NCBI RefSeq assembly: GCF_000325705.1 | Contig: NC_019904.1 | Coordinates: 5,537,501 to 5,601,500 of the forward strand | Direction of reading: 5' to 3' | Source: Echinicola vietnamensis DSM 17526 | GTDB taxonomy: Bacteria > Bacteroidota > Bacteroidia > Cytophagales > Cyclobacteriaceae | Length of the DNA stretch: 64,000 nucleotides | Part shown: piece by piece, positions 38,128 to 46,365 of the stretch | How positions within the stretch are numbered: the first letter of the stretch is position 1 | How the letters are laid out: each line of letters opens with the position of its first letter | Made by a program: the position numbers and the translations under genes | The notes under the pieces: generated by a model | What the model was told of the DNA's origin: nothing | What the model saw: the letters and a program-made list of their open reading frames with translations, nothing else | Databases searched by the model: none

Positions 38128-40677
38128 TCAATCGGGAACCCTTGAAAAAAGCTGGAAATCTACTACGATTTGATCCAGCACCACAAGGGTTTCTTTTTTT
38201 ATCTTTTCCACCATTGTGGCTGCGTTGTTGAAATTATTTTCCTTCAAATCGTACTCCAGTCCCCTTGCCAAGGTACTTGCTTTAATCTTTAATTGCCCCA
38301 AACGACTTCCCAGCTTGTGGGCAATCTCCATTAATTCCTCCCAATCTCCACGGACACATGCCTGATCCAATTCAACTAGGTCTGCACTGGTGCTGGAACA
38401 AAAATCAATCAATACTTCCTTGACCATCTCCTCGTCATTCATGCAGAACTTTGAGATATCGGCAATGGAATATGATTGGGACTCTTGGGCTAACAATTCT
38501 GCATGGGAGTAGCCATTGACTTCATGGGAAATGGTTTCCAGCTCAAGCACTTTTCCAATCCTTTTGACCAGATCTCCCTCTTTGAAGGGCTTAAGGACGA
38601 TGGCATCGAAGCCTGCATCTGACAATTGATCTTTTTCCTTGGCAAAAACATTAGCGGTAATCGCTATTGCTGGCAAATCCGTGTATCCATATTTCCCCCT
38701 CATCAATCGCAGGGTATCATAGCCGGTCACTTCAGGCATCTGCACGTCCAGCAAAGCCAAGTCCAAAGGAACCTGCTCAAATTCATCCCGGACTTTTACC
38801 CCGCCCAAGTAATCATAAACCTTTGCTCCATTGCTTTCAAGCAAGAGTTTGGCAAATTTTAACCCCACTGAATCGTCATCCACCAACAGTATATTGACTC
38901 CCCTAAGGTCATACCAACTACTGATTTCTTCCACTTTCACGGCTGCTTCAGTAGGTTTTACAGGAATTTTCACTTTAAACTCGGTACCTTCCCCTACACT
39001 ACTTTCCAATTCAATTTTGCCTTTCAACAAATCAAGCATCCGCTTCACGATGGCCAGTCCAAGACCCGTACCGCCGTACTTACGGTTGATGGAGCCGTCC
39101 CCTTGATTAAACTCCTTGAACACATTTTCCTTAAACTCCTCCGACATGCCAATGCCGGTATCCTTTACATTGACCCATAAAAAATTTTTCTCATAAGCAA
39201 CCTTCACCGCTACCATTCCCTCTTCGGTAAACTTGAGGGCATTGCTGATAAGGTTATTGAGGATCTGCCGGATCCTAAGCTCATCGCCTGAAAACCATTT
39301 CTCTTCCGGTATGTCGATGGTCCAAACAAAATCTATTTGCTTTTCCTTGGCTTTCAATTCGAAAGAACTCTGGATCGCGCGGAATAGCTTTTGTGGATTA
39401 AAAGGTTCATTTTCTATGGTGATCTTACCGGCCTCTAGCTTGGAAAGATCCAATATATCGTTCACGATTCCTGAAAGGGTGTCAGCAGCAAAGCCCACCA
39501 TATTCACATAATCTTCCTGATCTTTGGTCATTGGGGTCTTGCGAATGGCATCATTATACCCCTGGATCGCATGCAGCGGATTCCTGATTTCATGGCTCAT
39601 ATTGGCCAAAAAGTTCTGCTTGGCCTTGGCCAATTTATCCGAGCGGACTTTGGCGCGTTCCAGTTCAAAACGCTTGCTCTCGTCTTTATTGATCTCGGTA
39701 AGGATACTATAGATAAACGCCGAAGACCCGACGATACCTACAAAGATAATCACCCCTAACAATATGGCCACATCAAATGCCAAGTCATAAAGGGAAGCAT
39801 TTTTCTGCTCCACTTCCGCCAATGCATCGTACTGAAGGTTAGAAATGACCGTCTGGGTATCCTCGATAAGTGCACGGTTCTTTTCGTTTAGCTCCTTTTC
39901 CAATTGGGCCAAATTGGAGCGAAGGTGCTGTTCCTCATAATTGATATTGACCAAAAACTGCTTCACGGCATATAAAACCGAATCAGAATAGCTGGTGCTG
40001 GCATCATTTATGGTATCCTGCTCATCGACTTTTGGCCTAAACTGCTGGAACATATCCCGCAAGTTTTCTACCTCCGCCTCGGTCATCAGGTTTCCATCCT
40101 TAAATTTCTCCTCTGCACTGACCTTCTTTTGGGCAGGAGAATCCAATCTTCCTTTGGCCCTCCGTATCTTATGGTCAAAGCGGATTTTACCCAGGTTCTG
40201 TAACCGGTTGATCTCTTCCTGACGCTTGATTTTGGTCTCCAGGTTCTTGAGTGCCTCACGGCTAAAATTCCTGTTGATCAAATTATGCTTCACCTCCCGA
40301 AGGCCATTGTACACCACCACAAGCTCATTGATGTTATAATTAATCTGCTTCAGGTGGTTGAGCTCAACGGTATCGTTGGCAAACTGCTCGAGGTAATTCA
40401 GCTTTTTCTCGATCTTGTCCAGGTAGTTGACCGCAACAGATGTATCGTTCTCAGGTTCAAAATTTCCCTTTACCTTATCCAACTGGTACACATCTGCAAG
40501 GAGGGCGTTTAGCTCTTGCATGCGGTCACTTGGTTCTGAAAGTGTCTCTACGGTACCCAAAAGCCTGTTAAGGCTGAAATAGGTCACCGCTCCTACACTC
40601 AGTACCAGCATAATGGCGAGCATAAATCCTATGATCACCTTTTTCCTTGCCTTATGGGTCGTTTCTGTCGATTTCAC
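38128..40677 (-). CDS. Hybrid sensor histidine kinase with receiver and HPt domains
   Basis: An 849-residue membrane kinase. Two membrane helices (about 13-37 and 303-327) enclose a large periplasmic, largely coiled-coil region (about 38-300). A cytoplasmic HisKA domain follows with phosphoacceptor His362 (FLANMSHEIRNPLH), then a HATPase domain with NLISNALKF, DTGIGM and GGTGLGLAIV. A receiver (about 595-710, Asp644 in LALLDVQMPEV) and a C-terminal HPt domain with His787 (AHKLGSRLGQL) complete a four-step phosphorelay. It converges on the NtrC-type gene with only 16 bases between them. The ligand is unknown. Confidence 0.94.
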   Translation of the reverse strand: MKSTETTHKARKKVIIGFMLAIMLVLSVGAVTYFSLNRLLGTVETLSEPSDRMQELNALLADVYQLDKVKGNFEPENDTSVAVNYLDKIEKKLNYLEQFANDTVELNHLKQINYNINELVVVYNGLREVKHNLINRNFSREALKNLETKIKRQEEINRLQNLGKIRFDHKIRRAKGRLDSPAQKKVSAEEKFKDGNLMTEAEVENLRDMFQQFRPKVDEQDTINDASTSYSDSVLYAVKQFLVNINYEEQHLRSNLAQLEKELNEKNRALIEDTQTVISNLQYDALAEVEQKNASLYDLAFDVAILLGVIIFVGIVGSSAFIYSILTEINKDESKRFELERAKVRSDKLAKAKQNFLANMSHEIRNPLHAIQGYNDAIRKTPMTKDQEDYVNMVGFAADTLSGIVNDILDLSKLEAGKITIENEPFNPQKLFRAIQSSFELKAKEKQIDFVWTIDIPEEKWFSGDELRIRQILNNLISNALKFTEEGMVAVKVAYEKNFLWVNVKDTGIGMSEEFKENVFKEFNQGDGSINRKYGGTGLGLAIVKRMLDLLKGKIELESSVGEGTEFKVKIPVKPTEAAVKVEEISSWYDLRGVNILLVDDDSVGLKFAKLLLESNGAKVYDYLGGVKVRDEFEQVPLDLALLDVQMPEVTGYDTLRLMRGKYGYTDLPAIAITANVFAKEKDQLSDAGFDAIVLKPFKEGDLVKRIGKVLELETISHEVNGYSHAELLAQESQSYSIADISKFCMNDEEMVKEVLIDFCSSTSADLVELDQACVRGDWEELMEIAHKLGSRLGQLKIKASTLARGLEYDLKENNFNNAATMVEKIKKETLVVLDQIVVDFQLFSRVPD

Positions 40678-40721
40678 AATATCCTGAATTTCAGCAAAGT
40701 TTCACACAAAAACAATACCAG

Positions 40722-41363
40722 CTAAACTTCCTCCACTTCCTCGACCAATACGTCGCCGGTCACTGCCTCGAAAGCGCAATATGCCGTGAAAAATGATACC
40801 GGAATGGTGACAAATACCCCAACGAAAACCAATGCACCGATGATATTGATGAGTATCAAGGAAAGGACCAACAGAAAGAATTTCCACCAGTTTTTGGTCA
40901 CGATTTTTCTACTGTATTCCAAGGATTCCCAAAAATCCAACCCTGCAAAAATATGCAGCAAAATGGACAGGGAATACCCGACCATCAGGTAAACTCCCGG
41001 CACGACAAACAATACCAGTCCCAAAGAAACCAATATTTGGCCAATCAGCCAGATCAAAATGATGGGGATATAGTATGTAAAACCCTGAAAGAAATCAGTA
41101 TAGGCAATATGCTCTCCTGCTTTAAGCTTATTGGCCACCAGGTAAAACCCAGAAAACAAGGGCCCAGCCAAAAACACACTGAACAACAGGGCGTACTCCT
41201 TAAGATAAAGCAGAAACAACAGTTCTAACGAAATCACAAAGCCCGTATAGCCCACTGCAAACAGGGGCTGCTGCTTAAACAGCGACCACCCCTCTACTAA
41301 AACTGTCTGAATATCAAAATCATAACCTCTTTCAATGAGTTTATTCAGGTGTAATTTTGTCAT
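40722..41363 (-). CDS. Integral membrane protein of unknown function
   Basis: A 213-residue protein with about five to six hydrophobic helices (for example around residues 35-55, 58-75, 95-125 and 165-200) and short charged loops. The PGVYLMVGYSLSILLHIFAGLDFWESLEYSRKIV segment near the middle resembles the membrane proteins often annotated DUF975/DUF4013-like, but I cannot assign a family with confidence. It lies 44 bases before the kinase start on the same strand, with no terminator in between, so it may be cotranscribed with the kinase. Confidence 0.75.
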   Translation of the reverse strand: MTKLHLNKLIERGYDFDIQTVLVEGWSLFKQQPLFAVGYTGFVISLELLFLLYLKEYALLFSVFLAGPLFSGFYLVANKLKAGEHIAYTDFFQGFTYYIPIILIWLIGQILVSLGLVLFVVPGVYLMVGYSLSILLHIFAGLDFWESLEYSRKIVTKNWWKFFLLVLSLILINIIGALVFVGVFVTIPVSFFTAYCAFEAVTGDVLVEEVEEV

Positions 41364-41492
41364 AGGTGATAGAAAATAGATCTAGAATGAAAGCGCAAAT
41401 CTCTAATGAAATTTAAATATCACTATTTTACGCCAAATAATCACCACATTAACGCCACTACCTTTATGTCTTTTCTAGGGCAAAGGGACCGT

Positions 41493-42863
41493 CTAGCCTT
41501 TGGTGATGGCTCCCAGAATGTCATGTTTGGTGATGATGTGAATCTGATGTAGATCATCCCTGACCAAGACCGCCTTGTCCTTGTCCACCATGGATGACAA
41601 CACGTCCAAGGTACTGTCCAATGCCACAAACTTCATCGAATCCTCCATGACTTCCTCCACCGGAGCATCCTTCAGCTCGGGCTTCTGAATGATCTTCGTC
41701 AACAATTTGGTGTCCGTCAGGCTTCCGATCACATTCCCGTCTTCCACGACCGGGATCTGAGAAACCGACCTTTCGTTCATCAGGTGAATCGCCGCTTTGA
41801 CCTTCTCCCCTTTCTTGGCCACCACCAGTTCATAGCTCCCATTACGACTGGAGATGATATCCCGGGCAGTTCCAAACGTGGTATCCTCCAAAAAGCCGTG
41901 GTTTTTCATCCAGTCATCATTGTACACCTTTCCCAAGTAACGGGTACCATGATCGGGCAAAATAATCACCATGGTATCCTGCTCCGTTAGGTGCTGCCGG
42001 GCATACTCCAAGGCCCCATGGACGGCAGAACCGCAGGACCAGCCCACGAACAGTCCTTCTTCCCTGGAAAGTCTCCTCGTCATCACGGCCGAATCCTTAT
42101 CGGTCACCTTCACAAAGTGATCAATCATCGAAAAATCAACATTGGCCGGTAAAATATCCTCGCCAATTCCTTCGGTGAGATAGGGATAAATTTCGTTTTC
42201 ATCAAACTCCCCCGTTTCCTTGTACTTTTTGAAAACGGAACCATAGGTGTCGATGCCCACCGACACAATGGATGGGTTTTGCTCTTTCAGGTATTTGGCC
42301 GTGCCGCTCATCGTGCCGCCGGTACCCACACCTGCTGCAAAATGGGTGATTTTCCCTTCTGTATCCTTCCAAATCTCAGGACCTGTGGTTTCATAGTGGG
42401 CCTTCCAGTTGGAAAGATTATCGTACTGATTGGGATAAAATGAATTGGGAATATCCTTATTGAGCTTTTTTGCTACGGAATAGTAGGAGCGCGGATCATC
42501 TGGGGACACGTTGGTAGGACAAACGACCACCTCTGCTCCCATGGCTTTGAGGACATCTATTTTTTCTTTGGACTGCTTATCGGCCATTGTAAAAATACAC
42601 TTGTACCCTCTCGCAATCCCTACCAAGGCCAAGCCCATCCCGGTATTGCCACTGGTTCCTTCTATAATGGTTCCGCCTGGCTTTAGTATTCCTGCTTTTT
42701 CGGCATCGTCGATCATTTTGATCGCCATTCTGTCCTTTACCGAATTTCCAGGATTGAAATATTCTACCTTCACATAAATCGTTCCCTTTATCCCTTTGTT
42801 GAGACGGTTTAGCTTTACCAAAGGAGTGTCTCCAATGGTGTCGATGATCGAGTTGTATATCAT
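41493..42863 (-). CDS. Cystathionine beta-synthase
   Basis: A PLP enzyme of the beta-family that condenses serine and homocysteine, with a C-terminal pair of CBS domains. The 456-residue protein from the ATG at 42863 begins MIYNSIIDTIGDTPLVKLNR, the family start; the longer frame to 43019 adds 52 unrelated residues. The PLP lysine is Lys43 in GNSVKDRMA. TSGNTGMGLA binds substrate and GVGTGGTMSG binds the phosphate. The tandem CBS domains occupy about residues 335-456. A cysteine synthase role is possible; the CBS tail favours cystathionine beta-synthase. A pyrB terminator separates it from the pyrimidine genes. Confidence 0.9.
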   Translation of the reverse strand: MIYNSIIDTIGDTPLVKLNRLNKGIKGTIYVKVEYFNPGNSVKDRMAIKMIDDAEKAGILKPGGTIIEGTSGNTGMGLALVGIARGYKCIFTMADKQSKEKIDVLKAMGAEVVVCPTNVSPDDPRSYYSVAKKLNKDIPNSFYPNQYDNLSNWKAHYETTGPEIWKDTEGKITHFAAGVGTGGTMSGTAKYLKEQNPSIVSVGIDTYGSVFKKYKETGEFDENEIYPYLTEGIGEDILPANVDFSMIDHFVKVTDKDSAVMTRRLSREEGLFVGWSCGSAVHGALEYARQHLTEQDTMVIILPDHGTRYLGKVYNDDWMKNHGFLEDTTFGTARDIISSRNGSYELVVAKKGEKVKAAIHLMNERSVSQIPVVEDGNVIGSLTDTKLLTKIIQKPELKDAPVEEVMEDSMKFVALDSTLDVLSSMVDKDKAVLVRDDLHQIHIITKHDILGAITKG

Positions 42864-42987
42864 TTTTATAAGGGTTATTTCTTTAGGACAATTTACAAAT
42901 ATTTTTCTTTTGGGACGTGGATGTGCGACTTTCTTCTGTGCGATAACCATTATGCACATCTTGTTCCAATCCCGCAAAAATTGGTAT

Positions 42988-43018
42988 AAAAAAAGCGGCC
43001 GATTTACAATGGGCCGCA
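42988..43018 (-). terminator. Terminator after pyrB
   Basis: GCGGCC (42995-43000) pairs with GGCCGC (43012-43017), and in the minus direction the hairpin is followed by a run of seven T. It ends the pyrR-pyrB transcript about 27 bases after the pyrB stop. Confidence 0.85.
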
Positions 43019-43044
43019 CTTACTTTCTCTAGGTTCCTGTCAAA

Positions 43045-43968
43045 TCACTTTACCCCTGCCAGCAAATAGAGCACGGCCATTCGCACGGCCACCCCATTTT
43101 CTACCTGATTGAGGATAATGGAGTGCTCACTGTCGGCAACATCTGAATTCAACTCGACCCCCCTATTGATGGGGCCTGGATGCATGATGACTATTTCCTT
43201 ATCCAACTGATCCAAAAGCTTCTTATCGACGCCATAGTAAAGGGAATATTCCCTTAAGGATGGGAAATATTTAATCTGCTGCCTTTCGAGTTGAATGCGC
43301 AGGACATTGGCCACGTCACACCATTCCAGTGCTTTTTTCACATCTAACTCCACCTTTACTCCCAGACTCGAAATGTACTTTGGCAACAAAGTGATCGGAC
43401 CGCATACCATTACTTCTGCGCCCAACTTTTGCAGGCAGAATATATTGGAAAGCGCTACCCTTGAATGGAGGATATCACCAATAATCGCCACCTTCTTCCC
43501 GGCCACATCTCCCAGTTTTTCACGGATGGAAAAAGCATCCAACAAGGCTTGGGTAGGATGCTCGTGGGTGCCGTCTCCGGCATTGACAATATTGGCATCG
43601 ATATTTTGTGAAAGAAAATGGGGAGCACCCGGGCTGCTATGCCGCATGACCACCATGTCCACCTTCATCGAAAGGATATTGTTTACCGTATCGACCAGTG
43701 TTTCCCCTTTTTTGACCGAGCTGTTGCTGGATGAGAAATTGATCACATCGGCAGAAAGCCGCTTTTCAGCCAGTTCAAAGGACAACCGGGTCCTAGTGGA
43801 GTTTTCAAAGAACACATTGGCAATGGTAATGTCCCGCAGCGATGGCACCTTTTTGATCGGCCGGTTGATAACCTCTTTAAAATTGTCCGCTGTTTCGAAA
43901 ATCAGTTGGATATCTGCTTCATTCAATCCTTTGATACCCAATAAATGTTTGGTACTTAGCTGTTGCAT
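43045..43968 (-). CDS. pyrB: Aspartate carbamoyltransferase catalytic subunit
   Basis: PyrB joins carbamoyl phosphate and aspartate, the first committed step of pyrimidine synthesis. The carbamoyl-phosphate motif STRTR is at residues 57-61 (FENSTRTRLSFE), the phosphate loop SSSNSSVKKGE follows, and the aspartate-binding HPTQALLDAF and HPGPINRGVE segments are intact. The 307-residue length is that of the catalytic chain. No pyrI regulatory subunit lies adjacent; the protein probably works as a bare trimer. It starts two bases after pyrR, giving a pyrR-pyrB operon. Confidence 0.97.
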   Translation of the reverse strand: MQQLSTKHLLGIKGLNEADIQLIFETADNFKEVINRPIKKVPSLRDITIANVFFENSTRTRLSFELAEKRLSADVINFSSSNSSVKKGETLVDTVNNILSMKVDMVVMRHSSPGAPHFLSQNIDANIVNAGDGTHEHPTQALLDAFSIREKLGDVAGKKVAIIGDILHSRVALSNIFCLQKLGAEVMVCGPITLLPKYISSLGVKVELDVKKALEWCDVANVLRIQLERQQIKYFPSLREYSLYYGVDKKLLDQLDKEIVIMHPGPINRGVELNSDVADSEHSIILNQVENGVAVRMAVLYLLAGVK

Positions 43969-43970
43969 CC

Positions 43971-44525
43971 TTAGCTTTTAACTTCTTCTTTTTCGGTTAT
44001 CCAAATCGCATCTTCCTCGAATCCTTTCAATGCCCACTCCACACTGACATACTGGCTATCAAGCGTATTGACCTCCCGGCCACAGTAATCGGGCTTTATG
44101 GGATAATCACGTGTAAATTTCCGATCTATCAGAACCATCAGCTCTACCTTCCTGGGCCTTCCAAAAGCAATCATGGCATCCATGGCCGCTCGGGCCGACC
44201 TGCCTTTAAAAAGTACATCGTCTACCAACACCACGTTTTTGTTTTCAATCAAAAAATTGATCTTAGTCTCGTTCGCTTTCAGCGGAATATTCCTCCTGCG
44301 GAAATCATCCCGATGGAAGGTGGCATCCAAATACCCAGAAGGCACCTTCACCCCGCTGATTTCCTCCAGTCGCTTCTCCAGTCGGTCCAGCACCATCACC
44401 CCTCTTGGCTGAAGTCCCAGCAGTACGGTATTGTCAAAATCATCGTGATTTTCAATCAACTGGTAGCAGAAACGGTCCAGGATAATTGAAATTTGCTTTT
44501 GGTCTAAGACGAGTCTTTTTTGCAT
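43971..44525 (-). CDS. pyrR: PyrR bifunctional pyrimidine regulator/uracil phosphoribosyltransferase
   Basis: A 184-residue PyrR: a PRPP-binding protein that regulates pyrimidine genes by RNA attenuation in Gram-positives and also has uracil phosphoribosyltransferase activity. The PRPP loop reads VLVDDVLFKGRSARAAMDA, with LLGLQPRGVMVLDRL near the N terminus. The gene is directly before pyrB, consistent with a regulator of the operon. I could not confirm an attenuator in the short 5' region. A TATATTTG box lies 17 bases before the ATG. Confidence 0.94.
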   Translation of the reverse strand: MQKRLVLDQKQISIILDRFCYQLIENHDDFDNTVLLGLQPRGVMVLDRLEKRLEEISGVKVPSGYLDATFHRDDFRRRNIPLKANETKINFLIENKNVVLVDDVLFKGRSARAAMDAMIAFGRPRKVELMVLIDRKFTRDYPIKPDYCGREVNTLDSQYVSVEWALKGFEEDAIWITEKEEVKS

Positions 44526-44541
44526 AACTGTGATTTGAGCA

Positions 44542-44549
44542 CAAATATA
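44542..44549 (-). promoter_or_regulatory. -7 box before pyrR
   Basis: Minus-strand TATATTTG (44549 to 44542) fits TAnnTTTG, 17 bases before the pyrR ATG. That leaves little room for a leader attenuator, which argues against a long PyrR-binding leader from this promoter. No clear -33 match. Confidence 0.4.
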
Positions 44550-44638
44550 GAAATAAATTGTCAGCCTCAGCCGCTTCGAACAGATAAATCAAGGCAATCC
44601 ATCGCCGGAATACCATGGCCCTTCACCCTTTCGTAACC

Positions 44639-46264
44639 CTATTCTTCTTCGGCTTCCTCTTCAGGAATCAAGCTTGCATTGGCCTGGATTTTGGTCAAAA
44701 AGAACACTTCCCTGATCTCTTCTTTGCCCGAATCCCCCAAATACCTGATTCGCTGCTTTCCTGAGAGCAAAAAATAATCGCCATACCACCAGCTAAGGGA
44801 AAGGCTTTCCCCTTGGGTGTCCTTGATCCGCTCCTCCTCATCGATCAAGGCAAGCTCCACCGGCTCATTTTCCAGCTCGATCTCACCATTATGGAGATAA
44901 CTGAGCTGCAATTTTTCGTCCTCCAAATAGAGGTAAAACAAGTTGCTTCCATCAAAACTGACTTCTCCAAATTTACCGGGACTGGTAGTGGTGACGTCCT
45001 TCAGGGAAAGGGAATTGTCCCACAGGATTTGCCCTTCTTCATCCAACAGTAAAAACTGGGCTGCCATAAATTTGTACTCGTTGTTGGACATCACATCGGT
45101 ACCGGGATAGTCCCAGGGATAACCACCAGGAACCACCCTGTTACGCATGCTCAGGGGAGCATAGCGGTAAAAATCACTACTGTACATCATATCCCGGGGA
45201 GAAAACCTCCCCGAACTTGTCAGGTAATAATCATTGTATACCAAAAAGTAGTTGTTACCCGCCACAATTTCCCTGGTGACCAAGGTATTGGGAAGGACAA
45301 GGTCCCGTTCCTTTTCAATATCCCGGGCCAGCTTCCGCTCCCGACGGGCCTTTTGCTTCTCCGGAAGGTAATTATAAAAATGCTGAAAATCCGCCAAGGT
45401 CAAAAACCGGTTTTCATACTCGCCAAATTCATTGATCCTGGTAAAATACACCCCCATATTGGGATCGCGTTTTCTTTGCCCGTAAGGGCCTATCAACACT
45501 TGACTGTAATCATCCATGGACGTCAAGATCCCCTCGACAATCTCCAAGTCGGGCCGGTTTTCCGGTTCCACTTTTACTTCGCGCAGTTTGTTTCCTTCCA
45601 AGTCAAAGGTCATGATAGAAAGGCTCCTTTTCTTATAACGGTCCCGCTTGCTCACCAGCACATCAAATACTTTCAGCACCGGATCCTTTCTTAGCTGTAG
45701 AATACTCACCTCGTTGGCATATATTCCTTGGACGGTAAGGACACTGCCCGTTTCTGTATCCAGCAGCTGAATGGCCGGCCGATAATCCATCATCCCCATT
45801 AAAATGGCCTTTTTGTCCATGATCAAAAACTCCTGGAGTTCCATTTCGAGGATATTCTCCAATTTCACTTCCCTCACCCGGTGGTTGGTCAGGTTGATTT
45901 CATAGACAATCTTCTCATTGGCATAGCTTTCACCTTTCTGGAAAAGGGTATACAGGTATTCCTCATCCAGGTCAAACCCGATCAGGTCAAAATAATCTTT
46001 CACGGGTACTTCGTACACCTTGGAACCACGTAGGTCCCGATCGGTGAAAAAATACTGGAGCCGCTGTTCGAGACTGAATCCTTTGGCCGCTTTGGTGCGA
46101 AAGGCTATGGTACCGTCCCTGGTCGGCAAAACCAGGTAATCACGATCGTCCCATTCAGAAGGAACCTCTGCCCGGTTCGTGAACTGTACCTGGGCCACCA
46201 CAACAACGGGCAATACGACCATCAGAAAAAATAACCCTATGAATTTATTCATTTCTATCCTCAT
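44639..46264 (-). CDS. Exported protein of unknown function
   Basis: A 541-residue protein with an N-terminal signal peptide (hydrophobic stretch LFFLMVVLPVVVVAQ, cleavage near VAQ; the ATG at residue 5 is an alternative start). The rest alternates hydrophobic strands with DxxG-type turns and many LxxLDTET-like segments, suggesting a beta-propeller-like fold, but I recognise no family. The C terminus is strongly acidic (EEEAEEE). It diverges from the PolX/PHP gene. Probably periplasmic or outer-surface, function unknown. Confidence 0.75.
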   Translation of the reverse strand: MRIEMNKFIGLFFLMVVLPVVVVAQVQFTNRAEVPSEWDDRDYLVLPTRDGTIAFRTKAAKGFSLEQRLQYFFTDRDLRGSKVYEVPVKDYFDLIGFDLDEEYLYTLFQKGESYANEKIVYEINLTNHRVREVKLENILEMELQEFLIMDKKAILMGMMDYRPAIQLLDTETGSVLTVQGIYANEVSILQLRKDPVLKVFDVLVSKRDRYKKRSLSIMTFDLEGNKLREVKVEPENRPDLEIVEGILTSMDDYSQVLIGPYGQRKRDPNMGVYFTRINEFGEYENRFLTLADFQHFYNYLPEKQKARRERKLARDIEKERDLVLPNTLVTREIVAGNNYFLVYNDYYLTSSGRFSPRDMMYSSDFYRYAPLSMRNRVVPGGYPWDYPGTDVMSNNEYKFMAAQFLLLDEEGQILWDNSLSLKDVTTTSPGKFGEVSFDGSNLFYLYLEDEKLQLSYLHNGEIELENEPVELALIDEEERIKDTQGESLSLSWWYGDYFLLSGKQRIRYLGDSGKEEIREVFFLTKIQANASLIPEEEAEEE

Positions 46265-46365
46265 ATTTCTAACTTGATTGTACCTTAAGATAAGGCTAAG
46301 TATTTTATTTTAAAACATTATTTACGGACATTTGTCCCTGTAACAAACCCAAACCGACAGAAGCT

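Noticed and set aside
44526..44638. PyrR-type attenuator in the pyrR leader
   Set aside because: The -7 box lies only 17 bases before the ATG and the short gap contains no terminator/antiterminator pair.
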